Source of the DNA: Amoebidium appalachense
Lineage: Eukaryota > Ichthyosporea
DNA length: 64,000 bases
Assembly: GCA_963693365.1 (NCBI GenBank)
Contig: CAVNZM010000005.1
Coordinates: forward strand, 7,998,001 to 8,062,000
Direction of reading: 5' to 3'
The notes beneath the pieces are model-generated. The model saw only the letters and a program-made list of their open reading frames with translations, was not told where the DNA came from and searched no databases. Positions 25,218-37,149 of this stretch are shown piece after piece. A program made the position numbers and the translations under genes. Positions within the stretch are counted from its first letter, which is position 1, and each line of letters starts with the position of its first letter.

Positions 25218-25860
25218 TTTGTACATTATATGTACAATGTTGACCGTAACTATATGCTCCTTAGCGTCCTTTGCTTTGTCACCAATATGCCGAACCGAAA
25301 ATTCCCATTTACCCGCATATTTCTTAGTTCTCATCTATGATTGGTTCACCTAAACAATTTCCTATCGCTCTGGCACCATCTTGCCACCCGCCGCACTGAT
25401 CAGTTTCAGATAACGAGTGGCTCCCACGCTGTGCAGTACAGCGGCCAACGCAGTTTGTTGCCGTTTTACACTTTTTTACTGCTGAAAACCGGCAAAAGCG
25501 TGTCCTTCCTGTGTCGCATAAAGATAGACAACCATTGGTCAATTTTTGCACATAAGCTTGTAAGCCAATGTCCTTGGGGTCTACCAAGTTTCAACTTGAT
25601 CTGACATTGGGTTGTCACGCTACAGTGTCACCAATATTCGGGTCGCACCTCAAACAAAGAAAAGGTACCATCGCTTTTGTGAGCTTTGCCAATAAACCAA
25701 TGTCAGAAATGATTGAAAAATTTACAGAATAAGAGTTTACATATATATATTTAGTACGTAGGAAATTTTGGTGGAAAACTATTTCGAACTTCTCTCTCCA
25801 CAATTTCTCAAATTATATGCAAAATGTTTGGATCGGGGACTTTTGGCCCGATTTGCCGGC
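25218..25860. other. Non-coding right part of the 28-bp-TIR element
   Basis: AT-rich DNA between the DIRS end (25217) and the right inverted repeat (25861). I see no gene, only short open frames with no recognisable features. Confidence 0.5.
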
Positions 25861-25888
25861 CCGGCCGGGCGGGCCATCATAGCGAACC

Positions 25889-27340
25889 GGCCGATGTGTG
25901 CGCACCAAGAGCGGCAAGGCCAGTGGGGGTTGACAAGGGGGTCTACTTCTACAGTGGCACCAGCGACTAGGCCACGTGGCAGCATCTACCGTCATCAGGA
26001 TGGCTAAGCAGGGACTGGTCGATGGAATGGACAATGTCGAAAATGCATCACCAGACGACATGCCGCCAATGTGCGAGGCATGTGCAAAGGGCAAGCAACA
26101 CCGTGAGCCCTTTCCCAAGGACGGTCGGAACCGTGCTACGGAGGCTTTGGGCATCGTGCATTCTGATGTTAGTGGGAAAATTGCCACCATGTCAATTGGC
26201 GGGTGCTACTACTACGTCACGTTCACCGACGACAAAACTGGCTTCATCGAAGTTTTCTTCATGAAGAAGAAGGAAGAAGTACTGGCTAAACTCAAGGAGT
26301 ACCAGGCACGCAATGAGAATGGTTTCCGTACCAAAATTCAAATCTTGCGCACAGATAACGGGGGGAGACAACTTCGTCCGGCATCAGGCACGAATTCACA
26401 GTCCCCCACGCACCGGAGCAGAACGGCAAGGCAGAGCGTGAGAACCGCTCTCTGATGGAGATGGCACGGTGTATGCTGCAGGATGCAGGCCTGGGAAACC
26501 GTTTCTGGGCAGAGGCCGTCAACACAGCTGCATACATTCGCAACATCACACCTACCAATGCGCTGAATGGCATGACGCCATATGAGGCATGGTGGGGGGT
26601 GAAACCCAAAGTTAGCCATCTGCATGTATTTGGCTCGACATGCTGGGCACACATTCCGAATGCCAAGCGAACCAAGTTGGATGCCAAGAGCCACAAATGT
26701 ATCTTCGTGGGGTATACATCACCGACAGCAAGGGTTATCGGCTGTGGGATCACATGCGGCGCGAGGTGATCATCCGCCGCGACGTCCGATTCAACGAGCC
26801 AGCACCCATTGGAATGCAGATTGGAATGACCGAAGGAATTTCCAGGGCTCCAATCGGCAATCAGGAAGATTCGCCAATCGGAAATCAGGTGCCAACAGCC
26901 CGGGACACTGATGGTGACAACAGCGACGATGACGACCAACCGGCGCTTGACGAGGCAGACAGCGAGTCTGAGGACGACGGGGAGGACTGGAGGTCAGCTG
27001 CAGACGTGATTCCTGACAGCCCCACGACCTCCATACCTGCCCGGCAGCCATCCAAGTATCCACCCAGCCTAACGCGCCGCGGTACGCGTTATCACAGCGC
27101 AGCACAGTTGAGAGTGCCAAAGACTTGGCATTGTCATCTCCCACCATCCTTACAACTATGAAGCAGGCCTTTGGAGGGCCAGATGCTGCACTGTGGAAGG
27201 CAGCAGCGGATGAGGAGTATAAATCTCTAGTCGACAACAACACCTGGGAGCTTGTACCATCGCCTGCAGGACGGTGGGCAGTGGGCTTTCGGTGGGTCTT
27301 TGACGCCAAGCGGGGCACCGACGGAGAGATAACACGATTT
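25889..27340 (+). pseudogene. Copia integrase and start of reverse transcriptase
   Basis: Plus-strand copia pol in pieces. The pre-integrase zinc finger WHQRLGH is at about 25952-25972, continuing MCEACAKGKQH. The integrase core has HSDVSG and QILRTDNGG (two acidic residues) and the third region around WAEAVNTAAYIRN. The later part (FVGYTSP, DVRFNEPAPIG) leads into RT (ALWKAAADEEYKSL, GFRWVFDAK). Frameshifts lie near 26370 and 26720. The reading is cut at 27340 by a DIRS repeat. Confidence 0.85.
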
Positions 27341-27757
27341 AGCCACTTGTGAAAATTTTTCATTGGTTGATGTGCAGCAAAAATTCCATTTTGGTAGATT
27401 TCATGGATTTGATAGGTTCTAAGTCATTTCTTCATATTTCCTTAGGCAAAAATGTGGGCCGCGCTATATAATGAGCTTGCGCGGCCCCAGGGAGGTCAGT
27501 TGCGGCGCTACTGAGCGCGTTTCAAACTTGAACTTAGGTCTCTTTAGGCCCAATTTTTTAGCTAAGTTTTTGCCCACCCACCACACCCTTTGCCTATTTA
27601 GGCACTAGGCTACGTTTTTTGAGCATGTTTCTGTATGACATTTGTCATTCTTTTCATTGCTCCTGTGGAGCACACCTGTGCCTGCTTGTGAGATTGATCC
27701 ACAGGCACCGGCTCATGTATCCCCTTGCTGGGGCTGGTAAAGACGATGTTGGCATAG
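27341..27757 (+). repeat. Partial A plus B2 DIRS repeat, in copia RT
   Basis: The unit begins inside A (AGCCACTTGTG) and ends GGCATAG. It abuts copia RT on the left and a gypsy protease fragment on the right. About 15 extra bases (TCAAACTTGAAC region, 27520) interrupt the conserved A sequence. Confidence 0.75.
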
Positions 27758-27984
27758 GAACGAATAAACGAAGCATGCACACAATTAACCTGAGCCCCTC
27801 CATCGAGTAAAGCAACAGCCTTCAACTTACCATCGGCTAACCATACGTCTATGTAATGCCGGCTAAAACCAACTAAATCCTCCTCCAATTCGTGCAACAC
27901 ATCATCACTCACACCCAGACCCTGCCCACGAAGACTCACACCCTCGACACCTACTTGAAGCATACCTACCTGTGGTGCCTGCAC
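27758..27984 (-). pseudogene. Ty3/gypsy protease fragment (element D)
   Basis: A minus-strand reading with DVWLADGKLKAVALLDGGAQ resembles a retroviral-type aspartic protease, with LDGGA in place of the usual LDTGA/LDSGA. It follows the gag at 28505-29650 in the same direction. The reading is cut at about 27758 by the DIRS repeat. Confidence 0.55.
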
Positions 27985-28504
27985 GGGTGGGGTGGGGTGT
28001 GTGTGTGACTTGGGTGGTGGTGGAATGTGTGTGGGTGCGTGTGTGGGTGTAGGTGTGTCTGCAACCTTCGTGTGCTGTGGTGGTGGTGTGTTTCTACGTG
28101 CCGTGCCTTCCCCCCCCCTTCCCCCCTTACTCGTGTGTGCCCCCCCCCCCTTCCGGAAACAATGGCACAGAAACCCCTCCCGGTGTGGTTAGAACAAACA
28201 CCGGGTTGGGACAAGAAACACCGAGACCATCCACCTGTGGCTGGGGAACCTCCCCCAACCACAAAACATTCACACCTTTCATACCTTTTGGAGAATCAAC
28301 CCACAAACATTCATGCCATACCACCTCGACGCTGTCTTGAGTACCCACGACGATGCCCGGCTCCCACACGTATCGGGGCGGTGAGGGGGCAAAGGGAAGC
28401 TCAACCTGGGGTGGGGGAGGGTGAAGGTCCTCTGCAACCCTGGGGGGGACCGATACTATCCCCCCCCCTCCCTCCTTGACCCCAGCTTCCCCCTCCCCCG
28501 AAAC

Positions 28505-29650
28505 TCAATAGCCTTGGTAGCTACGGCAATATGCAGTAGAGTGCCCTTGCCGACCACAAAAATAACATGAACCAAAGAAAGGGCCAGGGGGAACTTCATA
28601 ACCTTGGCGCAAAGCATAACCGGGAGCCCGGTCGTGCTGGGGGGGCCCACCGTGTGCACCACGGCCCCCCCTTCCCCCCTGCCCCCCTTGGCCTCTCTCA
28701 CCATCAGCACCAAACCCACCACGGCCTCCATGTCCACCCCTACCACCATTCTCTCCTCCAAACCCACCTCTATGACCACCATGCTCACCACCATTTCCAC
28801 CCCCTCCCTCTACCCTGCCCACCACCACGAGCAGGATAAGGGGAAAACCTCTCGTCGAACTGCTGCTGCTGTCCTCCACGTCCACCACGCCCACGACCGC
28901 CGTGTCCACCCCGGCCGCCGCCGCGGCCCCCTCGGAAGTCGAAGCCCCCTCGACCAGAGAGCTGGCCGACGGCCTGGGAGAGCTCAGCAACCTGCTTGAC
29001 CAACACAATGAGTGCATCTGGCTGTTCACCCTCTTTTCTTCCTCCTTTTCCCCTTTCTTTCCACTGGCTCTCTTCTTCTTATCCACCTCCATCACCTCCT
29101 TTCTATCCCTCTTGTTAAACTTCACCTCATGCATAGCAAGCAAGTGACGTTTAACATGCAGCACCACCTCATCAACATCATCATGCTCACCAAATATACG
29201 TGCAGTGTCTGTGTTCACAGAGAGAGCCTTACGTGCAAACTCAAACTTTTCTCTAGCACTCACGTCACCAGCCAACTCACAAAGATCTTCAAAGACCCTA
29301 TACTCCCTCTCAAAGAATGCACGAGCTTCAACAGGGGACATGTCTAAAGTGGGAAAGGTATACTTCCATTCACGGAGCTGGGCGCGGAACGTGCGTCGCC
29401 GGTCGGCCGTCAAGTATCGGTTGACGAGCCTGGTCGTGTTATCGAGCTCGTTCTCGGGCCGGTTAAAGGCCTCGAGCTCACCATCGACGTCGTCGGTCTT
29501 GGTCTCGTCCTCTTCCTCGGGAATGAACCGTGCTGCCAGACGTTTCTGGCCTAGCGTACGGGTCACCATCTTGTCGCGCTTCTCGTCGTACTGCTGCTCG
29601 TATATATGAGCAGTCACCTGTGGTGCCTGCTCGGCCCTGTAAGGGTGCTC
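28505..29650 (-). pseudogene. Ty3/gypsy gag with zinc knuckle (element D)
   Basis: Minus-strand Gag. The N-terminal part is charged and helical (RRRTFRAQLREWKYTFPTL, EKFEFARKALS), the middle is Gly/Arg-rich (RGG-type), and the end is a CCHC knuckle CYFCGRQGHSTAYC. The RGG part reads properly in a different frame (28785-29006, FDFRGGRGGGRGGHGG), so two frameshifts are present. The part beyond 29650 belongs to element C on the opposite strand. Gag packages the element RNA in virus-like particles. Confidence 0.75.
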
Positions 29651-29654
29651 ATTA

Positions 29655-31697
29655 TTAGCTAAGTTATTTGATAGGACTCGTTTTGCATTTCTTGCCGATG
29701 ATAACGAAGTCGGCTTCGTTAAAGGGTTTGAAATGCAGGTCGGCACAGGTGATAATAGGCCGGTAGTTATGCCTAGCTATAGAATAGAGCAGTATAAATT
29801 GTCCGATGCGCTAATTATAGTGAATTATATTTTTAAAATGGGTCATGTGGAGCATAGTTCGAGTCCGTGGAGAAGTCCGGAGCTATTGGTTAAGAAGCCC
29901 GACAGGTCTTGGCGTCTAGTGAACGATTACTTCTTATGCCAACGTCGTCTTTACCAGCCCCAGCAAGGGGATACATGAGCCGGTGCCTGTGGATCAATCT
30001 CACAAGCAGGCACAGGTGTGCTCCACAGGAGCAATGAAAAGAATGACAAATGTCATACAGAAACATGCTCAGAAAACGTAGCCTAGTGCCTAAATAGGCA
30101 AAGGGTGTGGTGGGTGGGCAAAAACTTAGCTAAAAAATTGGGCCTAAAGAGACCTAAACGCGCTCAGTAGCGCAGCAACTGACCTCCCTGGGGCCGCGCA
30201 AGCTCATTATATAGCGCGGCCCACATTTTTGCCTATGGAAATATGAAGAAATGACTTAGAACCTATCAAATCCATGAAATCTACCAACATGGAATTTTTG
30301 CTGCACATCAACCAATGAAAAGTTTTCACAAGTGGCTAAAACCCCTAGATCATAAAGACCAAATCAATTGCCGCCCATTTCGGACTAGATATAACTCAAA
30401 CTCATCAATATATCCATATGGCATATCTCACAGAACATAAAAACAGCTACAGCTCCCTAAATAAAAATGCTAGCAGCCTGAAACCTTGCACACACATCAA
30501 ACACACCAAGGCCTACAACATGTTACTACTACGAATTTTACAGCACACTCGCAACACACAATTTCACTCCAACGGGGCTATCTAATTCTCCTGCAAAGAA
30601 AACACGTTTACAAACTTAATATTGGCTCTGAACCGGGTCACAAAGGCAGACCAATGGCCTCTCCCTAACATAGACAAGCAGCTTTCACAGCTGCACGGCT
30701 ATACTCACTTTGCTAAACTTGATTTAAAAGCAGCTTTTTGGCAGATAAGGCTGGAGGAGAGCAGCAATGAGGAGACTGCCTTTGCACTGGGTGACCAGCT
30801 TAGCTGTTCCAGTACAAGGTGGTGATGATGGGTTTGCTCTCCTCTCCAGCTATGTTGTGCCCGGTAATGTATAAAATCCTCCACCCTCATTTGGATGCAT
30901 GCCACCCTTATTTGGATGATGTTTTAATTAAAGGTAGGTCGTTTGAAGAGTTGGTTGAAATTGTGAAAAGGTATTTTTCGCTTTGGGTGAATCTGGTCTT
31001 CGTATTAATGGTAGCAAGACTGTGATTGGTGTGCAGGAGGTTAAGTTTTTAGGTCATATCGTTTCTAGTAATGGTCTTGCCCCTGATCCGGAGAAAATCC
31101 GGGCCATAGTTGAGCGGCCGGCACGTCCTCAGACTGTCACTCAACTAAGGCAGTTTTTAGGTTTAACTAATTATCTTCGTCGTTATATTAAAGATTATAG
31201 TATGATTGCTTTGCCGTTAACTAGTCAGACAGGGGGGGAGAAAAAGAATAGAATAGATTAGAATGATGATGCTGTTTCTGCTTTCGAAAAGCTTAAGTTA
31301 GCTTTGCAGTCTTCAAGTATGCCTAGGCGTTCATCCTGATTTTTCGGCCGCGGGGGGGGGGGGGGGGGGGGGATGTTTAAAGTTCGATGTGATGCAAGTA
31401 AGGTTGCTGAGGGGGCAGCGTTATATCAAGTGCAGGGGGGGGGGGGGGGGCAGGATCGAGTGATTGCTTATGCTAGTCGTTCGTTTAGTGAAGTGATCGT
31501 AGATATAGCAATCCAGAGAGAGAGTCCCATGCGACCTTTTGGGCAGTCTCACAGGTATGGAGGTATATTCTCGCAGGCAGGACGTTCGAGGTCTACAACA
31601 ACCCGTGTGACAAGCCCTGCCTAGCCATGGCTGGCACCTATCGTCTCGTCATCGAGAGGATGCAGAAGTGGGCCGCGGCTCTCGGTGAGTTCTCCTA
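29655..31697 (+). pseudogene. Ty3/gypsy reverse transcriptase/RNase H fragment (element C)
   Basis: A plus-strand pol fragment interrupted by a solo DIRS repeat (29933-30623). Before it: SSSPWRSPELLVKKPDRSWR. After it: ADQWPLPNIDKQLSQL, FAKLDLKAAFWQIRL, the catalytic PYLDDVLIKG (about 30908), VKFLGHIVSSNGL, LRQFLGLTNYLRRYI, and RNase H VRCDASKVAEGAALYQ. Frameshifts and two G runs (31354-31372, 31434-31450) break it. It ends at about 31697, where a DIRS A fragment begins. Confidence 0.85.
29933..30623 (-). repeat. Solo DIRS A-B unit inside gypsy RT
   Basis: A complete minus-oriented B-A unit (CTTATGCC to AACTTAATATT), equal in extent to B2-A2 of copy A, with no ORF. It splits gypsy RT between GATTACTT and GGCTCTGAAC. 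Those flanks join in frame with no duplicated target bases, as expected for tyrosine-recombinase insertion. Confidence 0.85.
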
Positions 31698-31828
31698 TAT
31701 TTAGTTTGTAAACGTGTTTTCTTTGCAGGAGAATTAGATAGCCCCGTTGGAGTGAAATTGTGTGTTGCGAGTGTGCTGTAAAATTCGTAGTAGTAGCATG
31801 GTGTAGGCCTTGGTGTGTTTGATGTGTA
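31698..31828 (+). repeat. DIRS A-repeat fragment
   Basis: The first ~130 bp of an A repeat (TATTTAGTTTGTAAACGTG onward), cut where an LTR fragment of the non-autonomous element begins. Confidence 0.75.
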
Positions 31829-32146
31829 CAGCACTACAACACGTACACACCTTTACTCACAATACATATAAGCATACACACACGCGAGCAGGCAACATGG
31901 GTCTCGCCAAGCACACAGCAAGAAGCAATATAACATATCACATGAAGAATACGCAGAGGCATGGAGCATGCACGCGAGCACCAAACAATCAGCCGCCGCT
32001 GCATCAGATTCTCCCCCATACCACTGAACGATCTCCCCATACTCCACTTAGACCCCGGAATCACTATGCAAGAAAACCCCCGAAACTCACTCACCAAAAC
32101 ACAAAATATAGAAGCAGACTAATAAGAATCAGCTCAGCACATGACA
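31829..32146 (-). repeat. LTR fragment of the 606-bp-LTR element
   Basis: Inverted match to the first ~318 bp of the LTR at 33482-34087. It ends ...CTCAGCACATGACA, which is the LTR start TGTCATGTGCTGAG reversed. It lies directly against copia RNase H sequence at 32147. Confidence 0.8.
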
Positions 32147-32260
32147 GTGACATCGAGGTGCAGTACGTCAACACCAACGACAACGCTGCAGACATTTGCA
32201 CCAAGCCCCTGACCAAGGACAAGACCCAGCATTTCCTCAAGGCTAGTGGGATGGCCTAAC
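32147..32260 (+). pseudogene. Copia RNase H C-terminus (element 1)
   Basis: A short reading, IEVQYVNTNDNAADICTKPL, ending in a stop after KASGMA. The ADI.TKPL motif is the end of copia RNase H. It is the last coding piece of element 1, separated from its RT start by 27341-32146. Confidence 0.8.
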
Positions 32261-32470
32261 CAGTGATAAACGTCGATTTTCGGTTTCTATGGACATTTTG
32301 TTTTTCCGGAAATTTCGTATAATCTTTTAGGTATTTTAGTTTTATTATTTAGGGGGTCACGTCGATAGGAGCAGTAGGGTAGCCTAGCAACTTGCATTCG
32401 TTTACATGGATGTGCAAGAAGTGGGGTTGTGTGTGTTATTGCACATGATGGTATGTTAAATGAGTGGGGG

Positions 32471-32830
32471 TGTTGGAATAGTAACATATTCATACCTTAG
32501 CGTTTCAACATAACATAACACACACACACACGCGCGCGCGCGCGCGCGCGCGCACGGGATATTCCCTGTGGTACACAAACACGTAGGAACGTTTTGTCGT
32601 ACATTCCCATACTTCAGAAGGCAGATCTGAATGCTGATTGGATCCCTGTGTCTGGGATTGTTTATATCTCAGCCAATTAGATAAGTACTTGGCACTGCAT
32701 ATCTGTACATCTGATTGGTCCTAGCGGCTGTCCTTGGAGGCAGCGCGAGTATATAAAGACGGGACACGGCAGTGTCCTATCATCGGCTTCAAGATTATCC
32801 CTGCTGACCATCACCAGTAACACACATACA
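32471..32830 (+). repeat. Probable 3' LTR of copia element 1
   Basis: It begins TGTTGGAATAGTAACATA right after the purine tract GAGTGGGGG, in the manner of copia LTRs. It contains an alternating purine-pyrimidine stretch (CA then CG, 32521-32555) that favours Z-DNA, and a TATATAAAG promoter box at about 32751. The right end is estimated. Confidence 0.6.
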
Positions 32831-33368
32831 ATTGGGTAGGTAGTGTACGAATCACAACAAAAACGCTATAACTTTTAAACGGTTCATTGGTCTAACTTTT
32901 CTAAATCTTTCTAAATAACTCAAGTTTAGGACTCCGCTTCACAACAAAAGTCACGTGCTTCACAGGTCCACACTAAGGGAGGGCCAACAGACTTAGAATT
33001 TTCCCTCGAGAGGGATTTTGATCGTTCGCCGCATGGAACCAATAACGTCAGCAAGATTATGCGACAGATGACGAAAAAACTGCGACAAACTGCGACCCAA
33101 TGATTACCCCTGGAATTACGTATTAAATAGAATATGTTTGATTGGCTCTCTGCGTATCGGCATTCAATTTTAATTGATATGTAGCCAATCGCAAGGCGCA
33201 TCGCGATCCTATACCAACCAGCTTTAGCCGAAGTTCAAAGAAGGGGGATTTGCTAAGCAACGATTCGATGTTCGAGTTTGGAGGCTGCTGTACAGAGCCA
33301 ACTCAAACTACAACACGACTGAACCCGAAAGGCTCACACGCCGCCTAAGTCATCACAGCCAGGCCCCT
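32831..33368. other. Non-coding DNA between two copia elements
   Basis: No gene recognised. AT-rich, with short open frames lacking features. It ends at the left LTR of copia element 2. Confidence 0.5.
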
Positions 33369-33481
33369 TGAAAAATTATATAAGTATTCAGGGCAAGGAC
33401 AGGGAAGCAGAGACACAGTGGTGCAGTGTAAAATCACCACAAACACACGGGAACAAGGAACAAGGGAAACAGGAACGATCG

Positions 33482-34087
33482 TGTCATGTGCTGAGCTGAT
33501 TCGTATTAGTTTGCTTCTATATTTTGTGTTTTGGTGAGTGAATTTCGGGGGTTTTCTTGCATAGTGATGCCGGGGTCTAAGTGGGGTATGAGAAGATTAA
33601 TCAGTGGTATGGGGAGAACCTGATGCGGCGGCGGCTGATTGTTAAAGCTGCGCGCGTGCATGCTCCACGCCTCTGAGTACTCTCCATGTTAAATGTTGTA
33701 TTGCTTCTTGCTGTGTGCTTGGCGAGACCCATGTTGCCTGCTCGCGTGTGTGTATGCTTATATGTATTGTGAGTAAGGTGTGTACGTGTTGTAGTGCTGT
33801 AGGGGTGTCTGAGATGGCGGTAGCCAATGGTGTGGAGTGCGTGTAGCCTGTGGGGGAGGGAGTGTTGTGATTGGCTGAATGTCACTGTGGTATTTGTCTG
33901 GCCAGTGGGCCGCGTGTCTGTGAAGTGTCTCGCGGGGTCGCGGGCTTTTGGAAGTTCTTCTAAGAACACGAAAAACTCGCTTCCCACCCAACTCAAAGAA
34001 AAGTTTATACGTATACACGGTTTCAAGCCCCTTTAAGCGTGCAGATAGTTAGAGTAGTTTGTATACACTCTGTATATAGCCACGACA
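33482..34087 (+). repeat. 5' LTR, 606 bp
   Basis: TG...CA boundaries fixed by comparison with 35576-36181 and with the inverted copies at 60533-61139 and 62624-62945. The candidate primer-binding region AGCTACACCCCCTTTC follows at 34088. Confidence 0.9.
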
Positions 34088-35575
34088 AGCTACACCCCCT
34101 TTCTCTGCAGTTTTTTGCAGGGAGGGGACACACGCACTGTTAGTCCTTCTGGGCTGTTGCCTTCACCCCTAGTTTTTTTCTTTTTCACGCCTAGCGGTTA
34201 TGAGTGGTTTTGACTTAGGCCTTTTTCGACGGTTAGAGGTAGAAGAAACATACGCACACACAGACCTACAGCTAGCAACAGTTGGCATAGGCAACATGAG
34301 CAGTAGGACTAGTATCACAGGGGACTTAGTCCTCGCTAAGGACCTTGACCTCCCTAGGTGACGTAGCAAGCTCAGGGCCGTTTGCCCAGCAGAGGCCTCA
34401 GAGGGGACCGGCGACGGTCACCCTCCCCACGGCGCTACCAGCCCTACCAGCCACGGCCACAACGGGATAACAGATGGGCCAGGCTGGCGTCTTTGGGCGG
34501 GACCGCAAGAGCCGGCGCCAGGCTCTTTCCCAGGCACCTGTGACAACTGCAAGGAGCGGGGGCAACGCGTGGTGTAAACAGCCCCGTCGTGGGGGGCAGG
34601 GACGTCGGTGACCGTGTTGCTGGTATGAAGGTTTTATTAGGGGGTAGGCCATCTCTTGGGTTGTTGTTGTTGCCGTGTAATACTATGGGAGTAACTGTTG
34701 TGTGGTGTTATTTTTCGGCGAGTTTTCTACAGTTACTGGTGCCTGGCGTTTTCGACGTGTGTATGAGTCCTGTGTTGGCGACGTGTTTGGTTAGGGTCAG
34801 TGGAATAGAAAGTCCTGCTGCTGTCTGGGAGCTCGGCCCTCTGACGAGGGGGCTGGGGGGGGGGGTCGAAGTGTAGTCATGGCAGTGGCAGGCCCCCACT
34901 GTTGTGAACCCCCGTCGTCAAAGGGCCTGGTGCTGAGGCCCCTTGGAGTGGCTGCCCTGGGCCTGGTGTTGAGGCCCTTTGGAGTGGCTGCCCGTAGTGT
35001 TGTTGAGTAGTGTTGTGGTGCCCAGTGCAGCAGTAGGCCTTAGACACACCGCTGGGTAGAGCACGGTTGGGGCGGAGGCATTCCCAAACCACCGGGACCT
35101 ACGTAGTAGGAGTCTTTGTCAGGTAGAGGAATGGCCAGCAAGAGAGTCTGGAGGTGTACGCCACATGAGTCTGGAGGTGTTCGTCAGTGGCATGTTAGGT
35201 TTTGCTAGGAATTCTTTGTGGATGGGGCATGCTGGGTGTGGTTGTATGGATGGTGTCTGTTATCATGTCTGTTGCTATGTTCCACTCGATATAACATTGT
35301 GCCAGGGGCATGGGGTTTTGGGTGCAGGTTGTGGACGGGGGCAGAGGCGCATCTACAGGGCAACGTCAGTGGCGGTTCATATGATCCTTGTTTTGGGTTG
35401 GGTACTAACCATGCTGGGGTGGTTCGTGGATGCATGTATATGTTTTATGTTATATGTTATATGTTGCTTCCTGCATGGTTAGCGGTAGTTGTAGTCGCTC
35501 AGCACATAACTTTATTTTGTTTTTAGGTAGTTTTTACTGAGGTGGAACTCAGTTATTTTCTGTGCGAGGGGGAGT

Positions 35576-36181
35576 TGTCATGTGCTGAGCTGATTCGTAT
35601 TAGTTTGCTTCTATATTTTGTGTTTTGGTGAGTGAATTTCGGGGGTTTTCTTGCATAGTGATGCCGGGGTCTAAGTGGGGTATGAGGAGATTAATCAGTG
35701 GTATGGGGAGAACCTGATGCGGCGGCGGCTGATTGTTAAAGCTGCGCGCGTGCATGCTCCACGCCTCTGCGTACTCTCCATATTAAATGTTGTATTGCTT
35801 CTTGCTGTGTGCTTGGCGAGACCCATGTTGCCTGCTCGCGTGTGTGTATGCTTATATGTATTGTGAGTAAGGTGTGTACGTGTTGTAGTGCTGTAGGGGT
35901 GTCTGAGATGGCGGTAGCCAATGGTGTGGAGTGCGTGTAGCCTGTGGGGGAGGGAGTGTTGTGATTGGCTGAATGTCACTGTGGTATTTGTCTGGCCAGT
36001 GGGCCGCATGTCTGTGAAGTGTCTCGCGGGGTCGCGGGCTTTTGGAAGTTCTTCTAAGAACACGAAAAACTCGCTTCCCACCCAACTCAAAGAAAAGTTT
36101 ATACGTATACACGGTTTCAAGCCCCTTTAAGCGTGCAGATAGTTAGAGTAGTTCGTATACACGCAAGGGCGTAATACGACA
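35576..36181 (+). repeat. 3' LTR, 606 bp
   Basis: Same length and ends as the 5' LTR, with a few differences (for example, the last 30 bp differ: GCAAGGGCGTAAT against TCTGTATATAGCC). Confidence 0.9.
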
Positions 36182-36357
36182 GATCGGAGCAGTGTACACA
36201 ATGATGTTTGGACAGAACTGAACTGAATTTATTTCGATCTCGTACATATACTCGAAATTCCCTTAAGTCAAACCTATCCGTGATTTCCGACCAGTCGGAA
36301 ATCAGATCTGTCTCTAACGATAAAGTCCCCACTGATGTTGAAGAAAAAGAAATCAAT

Positions 36358-37140
36358 TCACAATGTCGGGCACACACAGTTGGTCACGGTGACGGACATG
36401 AGTCGGGCCGGCAGGGGCTTTGTGAGGATGTCAGCCAGGTTGTGAGCTGACTCAACGTAGTGGAGAACGACGTCCCCACTGGCAATGTAATCCTTGGTGT
36501 TGTGGTACCGTACAGCAATATGTTTGGTACGGTGTTTGATGCCGGTGGAGTTGACGATGGCAATTGTAGCCTGGTTGTCACAATACACCGGGGTGGGGGC
36601 AAGCATGGGACAGCCGAGCTCCTTGAGCAGGTCACGGACCCAAACAACCTCCTGGGTGCCAGCATTGAGAGCTATAAGATCGGCCTCAGTGGTGCTGGTG
36701 GCCGTGATGGGCTGGAGCTTGGAGTACCAGACGATGGGCATTCCGGCAAATTCGATGACGTAACCGGTGGCAGACTTCTTGCTGTCAGCACAACCAGCAA
36801 AGTCAGCATCCGTGTAGCACTCGAGGATGGGAGCCTTGGTGGCAGAGTGCTTGTAGTCAATGCCAAGGTGGAGGGTGCCGAGTAGGTAACGGCCCGGCCA
36901 CACGACGGAGGAGGTCCCAGTGGGTTTTGCCGGGGTTGCTGCTGAAACGACCGAGGAAGCGGATGGCATAAGCAATGTCGGGACGTGTGCACCGGGCAAC
37001 CCAGAGGAGACGACCAAGTAATTCACGGTAGGGCACCGTGAACGGCTGGGGGGGGGGCAGTCGGCCAGTGAGGCAGTGGTGCCTGCAGGGATGGGGGTAG
37101 ACTTGGACTTGGCATCGGTGAGGTTGAAGTCGTGTGACAT
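36358..37140 (-). pseudogene. Copia element 2 RT end and RNase H
   Basis: 260-residue minus-strand ORF ending the copia polyprotein. RNase H motifs are ECYTDADFAGCADSKKS (Asp), STTEADLIAL (Glu), VYCDNQATIAI (Asp) and SAHNLADILTKPLP. The last residues after TKPLPARL may be frameshifted. It removes RNA from RNA-DNA hybrids during reverse transcription. Confidence 0.85.
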
Positions 37141-37149
37141 ATACTAATC

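Larger units (their letters stand above)
33482..36181 (+). mobile_element. Non-autonomous LTR retrotransposon (TRIM/LARD-like), complete
   Basis: The LTRs 33482-34087 and 35576-36181 are both exactly 606 bp, start TGTCATGTGC and end ACGACA. The flanking GATCG is duplicated (33477-33481, 36182-36186). The internal 1488 bp (34088-35575) has no gag or pol. It ends in a purine tract (GCGAGGGGGAGT) directly before the 3' LTR, as needed for plus-strand priming. The very similar LTRs suggest a fairly recent insertion. It must borrow proteins from another element. Confidence 0.9.
33369..36318 (-). repeat. Left (3') LTR of copia element 2, split by an insertion
   Basis: 33369-33481 plus 36187-36318 align with the right LTR 40091-40344 and share the start TGAAAAATTATATAAG. 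The interruption is the element 33482-36181 and its duplicated GATCG. Confidence 0.85.

Noticed and set aside
33482-36181. Pair of host genes or a segmental duplication
   Set aside because: Equal 606-bp ends with TG...CA, a purine tract and a 5-bp target duplication identify an LTR element.
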